A model generated the notes under the pieces. That model was not told the origin of the DNA and made no database searches. It saw only the letters and a program-made list of their open reading frames with translations. Made by a program: the position numbers and the translations under genes. A stretch of DNA of 64,000 bases from Coriolopsis trogii. Lineage: Eukaryota; Basidiomycota; Agaricomycetes; Polyporales; Polyporaceae. How positions within the stretch are numbered: the stretch's first letter is position 1; each line of letters starts with the position of its first letter. Where the stretch lies: the NCBI GenBank assembly GCA_020543525.1, contig JAHYIO010000005.1, forward strand, positions 1,116,001 to 1,180,000, given 5' to 3'. This document shows, in pieces, positions 23,135 through 33,299 of this stretch.

Positions 23135-23503
23135 TGGTCGTACATGAAGATAGGAATCGACGCCGCTGTCACGATGTTGTCGAATGTATGTCAATGTATG
23201 CGTAGGTATCGAGAACTGGGGCTCGGCAAAGCAACGACAAAACCTAACGTGATAACCTTCTTACGTTCTTCTGCTCGCGTCTCTCGTGCACACTCATCCC
23301 AGGTGATCGGACAAGGATGCCCCGCTCTGCGCAATGGTGATTATCGCAGACACGCGGTGCCAGTGGACAGACATTTTGAGCACTTCAGGCAACGCAATGG
23401 AAGATAGCAGCCAGACTTCAGATACTTCAGCCTCCCGACACCGATCAAAGGCGCACTTCAAAGTGATACATATATTGCGAATGTCTTCCGAACTCTTACA
23501 TGC
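23135..23503. other. Convergent 3' regions
   Basis: Gap of 369 bp between the ALDH and SDR stop codons, which face each other. No supported feature. The last 40 bp before the SDR stop resemble the corresponding sequence beyond the second SDR copy. Confidence 0.3.
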
Positions 23504-24687
23504 CTACAGCCATACTTGATTTCCGTGATGGGAAAGGAATGCGCCAGTGTCCTCCGGCCCAAGTTTCGCGATAACCTCCAGCACCGACCGAATAGACGTT
23601 TCGGGCGTAAGAGGGAGCCCGTCCCAGCTCGGCTGGTACTTCTTGAACGCCGGAACAAGCGCCTTGAAGGCCTCGATGTCTTCCGGGGTCGCTGCATGGG
23701 GCACCCAGTGAGTACTCAGTCTCCACTCATGGCACGGTACTGCAACACCCAGTTAAGAGGCAACGCAAGAGAGACACTCACGGGGCTTCTCGGCTGTGTT
23801 AACGAACCCGGGGCTGAGCGCGACGAACGTGAAGCCCTCGGGGCGGAGCGCGGCGGCGAACTCGGCGACGAGCATGTTCAGCGCGGCCTTGGAGATCGCG
23901 TACTGCGGGTTGAACGCCACGCCGGTGCCGAGGATGACGTCCGTCGCGGCGAGCCCGGTCGAGATAGAGATCACCTTCTTGGTCGGGCCCGCGCGGAGGA
24001 GGGGCAGGAAGGCGTTCGTGGCGTGTGCGACGCCGACGACGTTCGTGCGGAACTGCCAGTGTGGTGGAGGGGAGGGAGGATGTCAGCGGAGTTCCTCCGT
24101 GGACCGCAGCTAGGCGGAGACTTACAGCGGCGACGAGGTGGTCTTCGAGAATCTTCGCGTCAGGGCTGGTTTCCAAGCACGTACAACATCAGCAACTTCA
24201 AGTCGGAGAGCATGCTGAGCTCAGGGTTTTACTCACAACTCGTTTATCTTGTGGTTCGAGTGCTCGCCAGTGACGTACGCGCCGTTGTTGATGAGGACGT
24301 CGAGCGTCCCTCCCGTCACTTTCGCGACGCTCTCCGCAGCGGCCTTCCCAAATTTCGCGTGAGTAGACCGTACACGCACATCGCGGAACTTCGTCCGTCC
24401 GACTCCTCATAGTCATGGTTGCTCACCTTCAGGGTGTCCACACTGTTGAGGTCGGCCTGTAGTAGGTGCACGTTAGGGCTGGACTTCTGCAGCTCGACGA
24501 GCTTTGCCGAGCTCTGGGGGCTACGGAATGTGGCAAAGACAACGTTTTGCTTGTCCTGACTCAGTTGGCGGACGAACTCGAGCTAGCAAAGGAGCAGGTC
24601 CCTGTCAGATTCATCGAGATGCCAATGAATAGTAAGACGGCGTACCCCAAGACCTCGTGTAGCTCCGACAATCACGTAGGAAGGCAT
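23504..24687 (-). CDS. Short-chain dehydrogenase/reductase, copy 1
   Basis: Classical SDR fold for NAD(P)-linked oxidoreduction of a small alcohol or ketone. The start MPSYVIVGATRGLG carries the glycine-rich nucleotide-binding motif. NNGAYV, the catalytic Ser in VISISTGLAA and the YAISKAALN (YxxxK) motif follow, and the C-terminus is HHGNQVWL. Five or so introns interrupt it. It resembles sniffer/C-factor-type SDRs. A second, closely similar gene lies 1.5 kb away in the same orientation, so this is a tandem duplicate. A TATAAAA-like box lies about 130 bp upstream (near 24817). Confidence 0.92.
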
Positions 24688-26143
24688 ATTATAGTTGTCA
24701 AGCTTGTTCTAACGAGAGGGTGTCCGAATCTCCGAGAGGTGGTGGTGATTTTAGTAGCGCGAGAGGCTGCAGCTTGCTGATGCTAGGTCCACTTGGCGAC
24801 TTGCATCCCCAAGCTTTTATACTTTCCCGTGAGACGTCCTAAGCCTTGCATGGCATGGACGGCAGGCCTGTTCACAGTGAGAACATAGAGACCTACCTAA
24901 TACGGAAACCCCGGAGGGCGGAGGTAAGTAAGCTCTTACAAAGCGAACTCATCGATGACGCCCCGCGCGGCCTTCGACTCCTCAGGCTGCAGGGCCTTGT
25001 TCATGGTATCCCGGGAGCAAATGCATGGTGGCGATCCGAGGAACGTATGCGTATACAATTTGCTAAGCTGCGCATGATAAGCCCCTGGGTTTTCGGGTGT
25101 CAGTGTACAGACATTCTATCAGAGCTCTGTCGGAGAGGTTCTCACTGGCAGCTGCGTGCGTCGAAAAGCCATGAGGGTCACGTCGTCTCACAGAGATTCT
25201 GAGCGGGACTCGGCATTTGGCAGTCTCGTAGGGATGTGCCTATACGCTTAGTCAGCACATAGGTAGTATATAAAGTTGTTCTGAGTAATCTTCCCGCTTG
25301 CAGAGCTCGGCCAAATGCAAAACATTCTGTTCATCGCACGGCTCCTCCGCGAACTTCGACAGTCAATGCCTGCGTCTTGGGTGTCGTTGGTTGGCGATCC
25401 ATGTCTTTAGCCGTCTGAAGTGGTTCCAAGTCCGAACGTGTACACCGCACCGGCCGGCTCAAGCTCCAAATCAGAGGACTTTGGGAACGAGACTATCGAG
25501 TACCCTCCCTTGCCTTCCTTCGCGTGCTCATCACTCGGTGAGTTATGCCAGGCGGTAATCATTTATGGCTGTCGATAGAGTCGTATGCAAGAATGTGTTT
25601 GAGAGTTTGTAGATAGTGATGCATATGCATCCTCGTTGCTTTTTCCCTTCAATCCGGATTGATATCGCATAGCCAAGAAGCGGCTCCCCCGGAACCTCAG
25701 ACCAATGCACAGTGGAGACTGCCTGCCGTGCGTGAACATATTGGTAGCCGAGTGTAACGACGCCGTCAAGTGAATGTCAATGTATGTATAAATTGTTTCC
25801 GTCATCCTGAGACTTGACCCTCTTGCAGTCCAATCCTTGCCGATGACGACTCTGGTATGTATAGAGACGATGCGAATCCTAAGTGACAGTGCCGTTTGAT
25901 GTGGATCCCAGCCACGAACCCAGCCAAAGGGATGGTGCGGCGTGCCTGTCACTCAGTACTCAGTACTCAGCCGTAGGTGACATGATGTCGTATACCGCGC
26001 GATGGCTAGAGGACCGACCTGAGCACTTCAAGCCCATGCAATGCAAAATGGTAGCCAGAATGCAAACTATAACCTGCGGACACGCAAAGTTCACTCTAAA
26101 CGGATCAGTTTACATTGCGATCGTGTTTGGCACTCTTGCACGC
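24688..26143. other. Spacer between tandem SDR genes with coding-like fragments
   Basis: The part next to copy 1 (to about 24945) is homologous to the upstream region of copy 2. The remainder has two short minus-strand frames with protein-like composition: 25407-25562 (51 codons, with YSIVSFPKSSDLELEPAGAV) and about 24952-25017 (MNKALQPEESKAARGVIDEF). I could not join them into a gene and they may be relics. Confidence 0.3.
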
Positions 26144-27359
26144 CTACAGCCAGACTTGGTTGCCGTGATGGGAAAGGAGCGCGCCCGATTCCTCCGGCCC
26201 AACCTTCGCGATCACCTCCCGCACCATCCGGACAGACGTCTCGGGCGTAAGCGGGACCCCATCCCAGCTCGGCTGGTATTTGTGAAACGCGCCAAAGACC
26301 GCCTTGTAGGCCTCAATCTCCTCCGGGGTAGCTGCGAGCGAGTCGTCAGTCAGCCCTCCTTCCGCACAAGGAACCCCCCCCCCTCCAGGGAAAGAAAAAG
26401 AGAGACTCACGAGGCTTCTCGGCCGTGTTGACGACCCCGGGGCTGATTGCGACGAACGTAAAGCCCTCGGGGCGGAGCGCGACGGCAAACTCGGCGACGA
26501 GCATGTTCAGCGCGGCCTTGGAGATCGCGTACTGCGGGTTGAACGACATGCCGCTCCCGAGGATGACCTCGCGCGCGCCGACCCCGGTGGTAATCGAGAC
26601 CACCTTCTTGGTAGCGCCCGCGCGGAGGAGGGGCAGGAAGGCGTTCGTGGCGTGCGCGACGCCGACGACGTTCGTGCGGAACTGGTGGGGTGTTGAAGAG
26701 GGGAAGGTCAGCGGACAGACGAGGACGTGACAGGGAATGAGGGGTTGGAGATAGCCCCCTCCCTCGCAGGGAGAATGGGTGCCAGAGACTTACCGCTGAG
26801 ACGAGGCTGTCTTCGAGAGTTTTCGCGTCGGGGCTGATTTTCAGAGTCACGCACGGCGTCAGCAAGTCGTACGGAGTGGAGGTGCCGAGCAAGGTCCCAC
26901 TCACAAGTTGGAGAGGTTGTAGTGGGAGTGCGCGCCATAGACGTACGCGCCGTTGTTGATGAGATAGTCGAGGCTCCCACCCGTCACTTCTGCGACGCGT
27001 GCCGCAGCGGCCTGGCCAACCGTCGCGTTAGCGTGGTGCACGAGTACGATGCGGAACCTCGTTCTGCCGGCGCCGCATCGGAGTTGAACTGACGCACCTG
27101 CAGGGTGTTCACGTCGTCGAGATCGGCCTGCACGAGGTGCAGGTTGGAGTTGGACTTCTGGAGCTCGACGAGCTTGGCGGAGCTCTGCGGGCTACGGAAC
27201 GTAGCGAAGACGACGTTGTCCTTGTCCTGACTTAGCTGACGGACAAACTCGAACTAAATGCATGACCTGTCAGATTCCAGAGCGCGCCGCGGCCCACCAG
27301 AAAATGTTCCAACATACCCCAAGGCCTCGTGAAGCTCCGACAACGACGTAGGAAGGCAT
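26144..27359 (-). CDS. Short-chain dehydrogenase/reductase, copy 2
   Basis: Same exon plan and motifs as the copy at 23504-24687: MPSYVVVGASRGLG, NNGAYVYG, the Ser region VVSITTGVGA, YAISKAALNMLVAEFA and the identical C-terminus HHGNQVWL. The main differences are in the substrate-loop region (ATPEEIEAYKAVFGAFHKYQ against ATPEDIEAFKALVPAFKKYQ). Both catalytic and cofactor residues are kept, so both copies look functional. The promoter has a TATATA box near 27469 on the minus strand, matching the related box upstream of copy 1. Confidence 0.92.
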
Positions 27360-28926
27360 GTTATACGTTCGAAAGGTGGGTTTGTTTAGAGGATGTCCGA
27401 GGCGGAAATGGCGCGAGAGGCTGTAGCTTGCTGATGCTGGGTGGACTTGAAGATGTGCATCCTCAGCTTATATACCGTCTCCTAAGGGGCCCCACAGCTG
27501 ATCCAGATGCTGCGTCCCATCTTGAAGGCCCGATCACGATGCGAACATATAGACCTGCCTGATCCAGAAAGTCCGGGAGGCGGAGGTGAGTAAGCTGTTA
27601 TGCATTATGACGGCTGCCAGTGCACGGCACACGATTCTACCGTCGTTCTCGCCCAGGAGGCTGAAGCACTTTGATTTATGGTGCTCGGCTGGTCAGTCTC
27701 GCACCGCTTTGACCAGGGCATTGATGGCCACCATAGAGCGAGCGATGATCGATGAGCTGTGAGGCGGTCTGAAATGCAATTTGGCCACCGGCGGGACATG
27801 TGGGTCGTAGTGCTTGATCGAGGCATAGACGCCGCCCCCGTAGATCTATGAAGATATTTTCATACACAGAGTCGCCGCGCCTTGTTTGCGAAGAAACCAA
27901 CAGGGGAACGACGCAGACGACTAGTGAGCAGGGAAAAGAGACGGGGCCGTTGCAAGTCATGGGCTTCTACTCATACCGGGTCCCAGAGCGACCGAGGCGC
28001 CGCGATATTCGGTGCGCCCCGTCGAAGACGCCCTCGACGTCGTTGTCCTCGCTTCCGTATACGCTAATGAGTGACTATCCGTAAGGTGTTTAGATACTAG
28101 TTTAGAGACTCTAGAACTCGGCAGCGAGACGAGTGGCGCTTCGAGCGTGACAATTTCAAAGTCCGATGTCTCTTCCAAACGAGCCCTACCTGTTCTAAAC
28201 CTTGAGATTTGGAAAGGGGGGTACCCCCCCTTTCCAAATTTCTAAACGGTTTCTAAACCTCGCTTAGGACGTCTTGCTCCACTCTCCATATCCCGTACCT
28301 ACTCGTTATGGGAGAAAGCGCATGATCCGCTGAGGCAATGAGGCCTGTCGGACGTGGCTCTAGATCTAGAAAGTTGGTATCTAAACGTGTGCGCTTATGC
28401 GTTACGGAATACATCACGCCCGTCTCACGGTGGGGCTGTCACACTTTTCACGGCCCGCCATCTAGCAAAAGTTGTATCCAAATCGTTACGGATAGTCACT
28501 CAATGGAGCGGTGGCGCTGACGCTGCATCTCATCGGTCAAGTCATTGCACCCAGCGGCCCCCTGATCACCCCGACGCGGTACACCGTACTCGATGCGTCG
28601 TGAAAATGAAAGCGGGTATAGAGTGAAGGTAGGCAGTATCTCACCTGTGTCTGAGTGAGGTGCGTTCGACTCTGAACGCGACCACCAAAACCGGATGGGA
28701 ACGAGGCGATCGTGCACTCTCGTCTTGCTTCGCGTGATGCTCACCGCGTAGAACAAATCGGACTTTCATGCTGTGGCGGTGATGGTGCAATAGGGTCGGT
28801 CAACGTTGTATACAGGACAGCGTGTTAATGCTGGTAGATAGTGATACATGCTTCCTCGTCGATATCGGACAGCGAGATATTTGAAGCTGCCGTTCTGGAA
28901 ACCCCGAACAGATTTCCGAGGGGATT
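27360..28926. other. Intergenic region with a perfect GC-rich palindrome
   Basis: The first 240 bp are the promoter of SDR copy 2. The rest, about 1.3 kb, shows no supported gene. A strong palindrome lies at 28207-28239 and is described separately. Confidence 0.35.
28207..28239. repeat. 33-bp palindrome centred on GGTACC
   Basis: The left arm ATTTGGAAAGGGGGG pairs with the right arm CCCCCCCTTTCCAAAT around a central TA, with one extra C on the right. Three copies of TTCTAAAC flank it (28191-28256). It could form a very stable hairpin on either strand. It is not next to a gene end, so a terminator role is not supported. Confidence 0.75.
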
Positions 28927-30337
28927 CTACTTGCGGGAAACGGTAGCCGTGATGAGACCGCTGTGAATGCACCGTCTGAATTAGTGGGAAGCTCTTCGAT
29001 AGACAGGTGAAACTATGTACCTCGGCGCCGCAAGAGGAACGAACACCTCCGCCTTGGGCCTGTGGTTGAACCAACGATAAGTAAGGCATCCGCAGGAGGC
29101 ACAAGGAATAAGAAGGGGACATACGGAGACATGTTGTCGATACCGATGTACTTCATGTCGACAGGGACGTAGTGCTTGTTCGGGAGCTTGTAAGTCACGC
29201 TGGTGACGTGAGGGTTCTCCGCGACGATGCGCTGGCCCATCTTGTAGAGAGTGGCCTGTATACGTTCTGTCAGCGCGTTGCAAGTATGATCGAGCGGGTG
29301 AAGGGCCGTACTTGGACGCTCGCGCTGTTGTCGATTGCGAAGACCTCCAGGGTGATCTCACGCGTGGACGCTGCGAGCGCGTCGCCGTCCCAGGGAGTGC
29401 CCTTGGCCGCATCTCCAGACAAGGGCGCCTCGAATACTTTGCCCTCCCCGTCCGCGGGCTTGGGGATGCTGATGGGCGCGAAGGTGTAGGTAAGGTCGAC
29501 TGAGGTGGAGAAGATGCGGTCGTTGACCTCGACGAGGGTGGTGTACTCGTCTCGGACAAAGTTCTCAAAGGCGGATTCGGTCGTCTTGATGACGAGCAGG
29601 TCCCTCAATCCCGAGGTCACTTTGGCCGTGATCTTGTCCTTGCCGGCGGTGGCGTCAATCTACGGGACACAGCAGACGGAGACAAGTCAGGTGAGATTGC
29701 CGAACACACAGGAAAGCGATGGAGGATCGCGACGTACTTCGACATCCACCGTACGCTTCTCGTCTCCGTCTCGGTAGAATGAGTGCGGGTGAGGCTTGGG
29801 AGTCTGGCCGGCACCCTGAGAGATGGGGATGCGCTGCCACCGGAGCTGCTCAACAGTGATGAAGGCCTTCTTCAGGTGAGCGTACTTGGAGACGAGGTGG
29901 GTTCCGAGATGGATAGCGAAGCGCTCGGGGACAAGGACATGAGGGGATGTCTTGGCGAGGACTAGCGGAGAGGGAGTTTAGGAGTCTTGCGGGAATGATC
30001 AGTGTGCGAACAGCCTACAATAGGTGATATTTTTGACTGTTTGAAGGTAGACGAGTGAGAAGGGAGCAGGTGTATGTTAAGGGAGACGTACTAGAGTCTG
30101 TGGCTACCACGACCGAGTTGTCTGCCTGAGTGTAGCTGCACGGATGACGGGATCGGGTTTGAATAGGATGGCGAGAGACTCTTGGGACTATGGGATGACA
30201 GACCTGATCTCTATGTCACCCTCTACGAGAGCAGTCACATTGTACTCGACGATGGTGTGCCATGAGCCATCGCGAACGACGCGGAGGACGCGAACCTTGT
30301 CCTTGCCGTAGCGAGCGTGAGAGAGGTAGGAGGACAT
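28927..30337 (-). CDS. Urate oxidase (uricase)
   Basis: Oxidises uric acid to 5-hydroxyisourate in purine breakdown. The ATG at 30337 gives MSSYLSHARYGKDKVRVLRV. Further family blocks are SWHTIVEYNVTALVEGDIEI, YTQADNSVVVATDS, FAIHLGTHLVSKYAHLKKA, TTESAFENFVRDEYTTL and VTYKLPNKHYVPVD. The last intron (28976-29020) must be removed to reach the conserved end SGLITATVSRK, stop at 28927-28929. That C-terminus is not a standard PTS1 (SKL-type) signal, although uricases are usually peroxisomal. GATA-type sites (TTATCTTATCT, 30503-30513) lie about 170 bp upstream. Confidence 0.95.
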
Positions 30338-31522
30338 GGCGAGAGGAGACTGAGAAGAGGATGATGGGTTCAGTTGGATGGATGGTGGACTATAAGTACT
30401 CTCGAAGTCCTCCGCGGGTCGCTTCGAGCGGCAGGCAAGTCGAGTCGAGAGTGTAGGAGGCCGTGAGCGGACTGGCCTCGACTCCCCACCCTGCGATCAG
30501 CGTTATCTTATCTCTCCGCCCTGGCACGGACAGTTTGCCTGCATATGTTATGTTGGTGCGGCCTGGGTTTGGGAGGTACATAGTCGATATCGGGCGGATG
30601 GTTTGAGAGGAAGGAAAAGGAGGGCATTTCGGGAGGTCAGAGGCAAGATCAGACAGCTCTCTGCCGCCACTTCGCGTACTGGCATGATCAGTACATTCGC
30701 TTATGGGCGCTCATTCATCCAACAGTCCGTTGGAGTCGTGCAGACACGAAGCCGGCGAGAACGAGTTCTCTATAAACTGTGAACCAATCAACTGGCAGGC
30801 CACGCTTTCGAGTTCGAATCTCACACCGCTCGTAGACCAACACCTTCCATGCTTCCTTCATAACACAACCTCGCAATACGATTACTGATCCTCATACTTT
30901 CATCATATATACCCCCGCTTTTCACTATGAACTCCGCCAAACCCGCTACCACCAACGTCCCGTCCCTGGTCTCGATTACCCCTCTTGTTCCTTTTCCTTG
31001 ACCAAATGATTCGGAGTCGCGCTTGCATCACATTAAATACGGAAAGCCACTTCGTAGGCATCCCAACGCCACGGCGCACTACGGACCTGATGTGATAGGG
31101 GCTCAGCACCACAGTAGGTGAGTGGTCAACATGCATGATCAAGGTCTAACACCATTGCCAACGAAATGTGCTCAACGGTACAGATGCGCCGCGCACGCAT
31201 GTTCGCACAGGCCCTACCTTCACCAAAGGCACACAATGACGACGACTAGCTCCCTCTTCAATCTTGAGCTCCACGCCGGGCAAGCACCAGTATCTGCCCG
31301 GCCAGAATGCAGTGTCATCGTCGGTCAACTATGCAAAGTGGCATTCAACCGACACCAGAGATGCCGATGGTCCCTGTACTGTCTCACGATGTGTACGAAC
31401 GCACCTGCTGCTATGAGGATGTTGATGGCAGACATCAGCTACGTCGGATGCTACCGCGGGGTGAGCGCAGCAGATTACTTGGAACATTAGCCTAGAGGTG
31501 GTGTAGACAGCGACGACATGCA
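30338..31522. other. Intergenic region upstream of uricase
   Basis: The first 200 bp hold the uricase promoter (TATA-like at about 30389-30396, tandem GATA sites at 30503-30513). A TATATA at about 30904 followed by an ATG at 30927 opens only 24 codons (MNSAKPATTNVPSLVSI...), and I could not extend it by splicing. Nothing else is supported. Confidence 0.3.
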
Positions 31523-32167
31523 TCATGAACTCGCCGTAGGTTGCGCTTTCTCCAGCGCGCCCTCCTTGTCTGCGCCCACAGCGGCGGCCAGCTCCTGCTT
31601 CACAATCTGTTCACCCAACGCCTTGACCTTCTCCGCCCTCAGCTGCTCATCCACCCTCATCTTGCCCATGACGGCCTCGAGTGTCTTCTGACCGACGCCC
31701 ACCGGGGCCCTCGTCCACTTGACGGTCCTCAAGCCGACGCCGGGCGCGAGGTGCTTCTCGATGTACTGCACGAGCATGTCTACGACCTCCGGGCTCGCAT
31801 CCCAGGCCTTGACGACGCGCTTGTGCGTCCTCCGCTCAAAGTTCTCCTGCGACTTCTTGTGCACGAACGGCCCCCGGAGCACCGTCCACAGCCGGCGCTG
31901 GGTGGGGAGATGCACGGGCTTGGAGACGGGCACGCCGAGCGCCGACGCAGCATGGCTCGCGAAGTGGACGAAGAAGTCTAGGAGGCGGGGATGGTAGGAG
32001 CGGAAGTGGAAGGTCGCGACGGGGATCCCATGCGTTTTGGGGAGGTAGTGGGGTGGCTTCACGCTCCGGCCGTGGACGATGCTGGCTGCATACTGAGGTT
32101 CGGTTATATTTGGCACCGATACTGCAGACGAGGACGAGGCCGACGCAGGCGGCCTGTTGGAGGACAT
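31523..32167 (-). CDS. RSM10: Mitochondrial small-subunit ribosomal protein S10 (uS10m)
   Basis: A 214-residue intronless frame. The Ser/Ala-rich N-terminus fits a mitochondrial targeting peptide. The uS10 core is clear: IPVATFHFRSYHPRLLDFFV, then LWTVLRGPFVHKKSQENFER and RRTHKRVVKAWDASPEVVD, the loop contacting 16S-type rRNA. The C-terminal extension is charged and helical, as in fungal homologues. Divergent from SUS1 with 329 bp between start codons. Confidence 0.93.
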   Translation of the reverse strand: MSSNRPPASASSSSAVSVPNITEPQYAASIVHGRSVKPPHYLPKTHGIPVATFHFRSYHPRLLDFFVHFASHAASALGVPVSKPVHLPTQRRLWTVLRGPFVHKKSQENFERRTHKRVVKAWDASPEVVDMLVQYIEKHLAPGVGLRTVKWTRAPVGVGQKTLEAVMGKMRVDEQLRAEKVKALGEQIVKQELAAAVGADKEGALEKAQPTASS

Positions 32168-32496
32168 AAATTGGCAGGGTTCACAAGACGTGATTTGAGA
32201 AAGACACGTACAGAGTGGATGTGCTATTGAAGCGAAGGCATCGTTGGACTACTGAAACCGCATTTCTGCAAGAGCGAGGAAACATATTTTGCAAGGCTGA
32301 ACGCGAGGGGAACAATGAGAGGACTCGGAACGAAAGGGTCGGCGTTGGTGGAAAGCACAATGCTGTCGGGCGGCTAAACTTCAGAGCAGCAGTCCCACGA
32401 AAGGCATCCCATTCTTCCAGACGTCCCCGGACCGAGTCACCGATGGCTCACGGTGTATGGGCGCTTGTGGTTCAAGGAAGCCTGCACCGAGACGAT

Positions 32497-32992
32497 ATGC
32501 CACCCGCTCAGAAGGATGGCCGTAACTCTGCTCTCTACGGTTCCCTCAGGAGGCGTATGATTGAGAATGGAGACTGGGATAGGTATGTGCCTCTCTGCCT
32601 CTCCGCATGCAAGCCACTCAACGAGCGAGACCGGCATCGGGTGGCACAGGATATCTGCACGCTTCGCACATCTCTTGAACGAGAGCGGATGGATTGACAC
32701 CTTCAAGGATAGGAGCAAAGGTGGCCGATTCTCTATGACCGTTTTGGATCGCTGTTGCTTATACGCGCATATGGATTATGACAGAGATGGCACGGGGGAG
32801 CACCAGCATCTCCGTGGACAACCTATTGGCCGAGTTGCTGCCACATGCCGAAGGTCTAAACTCTCTCCTACTCTCTATGCACTGTTTAGGGTTGTTGACA
32901 TTCACTCGATAGAGGAGATTCCAGCTGCAGTGCGACAGGAGATTGTCATCGTCATTCGTAAGCTGCTTGAAAGGCAGATTGAGTTTACATGA
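32497..32992 (+). CDS. SUS1: Sus1/ENY2-type transcription and mRNA-export factor
   Basis: No single frame shows this gene. Exons 32497-32582, 32650-32720, 32785-32853 and 32913-32992 join in phase to 101 residues, the usual length. The product reads MPPAQKDGRNSALYGSL, RRRMIENGDWDRI, LLNESGWIDTFKDRSKE, ISVDNLLAELLPHAE and AAVRQEIVIVIRKLLERQIE, matching the five-helix Sus1/ENY2 pattern. Sus1 works in the SAGA deubiquitination module and in the TREX-2 export complex at nuclear pores. Yeast SUS1 is likewise unusual for its introns. The introns here are 67, 64 and 59 nt. Confidence 0.88.
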
Positions 32993-33299
32993 GTTTCCCA
33001 AGCCCTCGATGTGGCATTTGTGACCTGTGGTGATTGAGTACAGTAGTGACTTCCATTGAGGTACCTAACCAATGTCACTGCTAGCCGCATCTGTGGTGTC
33101 GTATCTTCGCGCGGGGACGAATGCGTAGGTAATATCGCCGACCAAGATACCCTTGCCCTAGAAAGTGTTGGAGGGTTGAACCCTCAAAATGAGACTGTCA
33201 TCCGCGTGTGGCACCGGAAGCATTGCGGACATGTTCTTGTTTGCGAGTCGACGGTAAGCTTCGGCAAGATATGAGTAACAGTGTTACTAACAGTTGGGT

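Noticed and set aside
30800..30825. GAGTTCGAATCTC resembling a tRNA B box
   Set aside because: The T-arm stem pairs at only three positions and no acceptor, D or anticodon arm could be placed around it.
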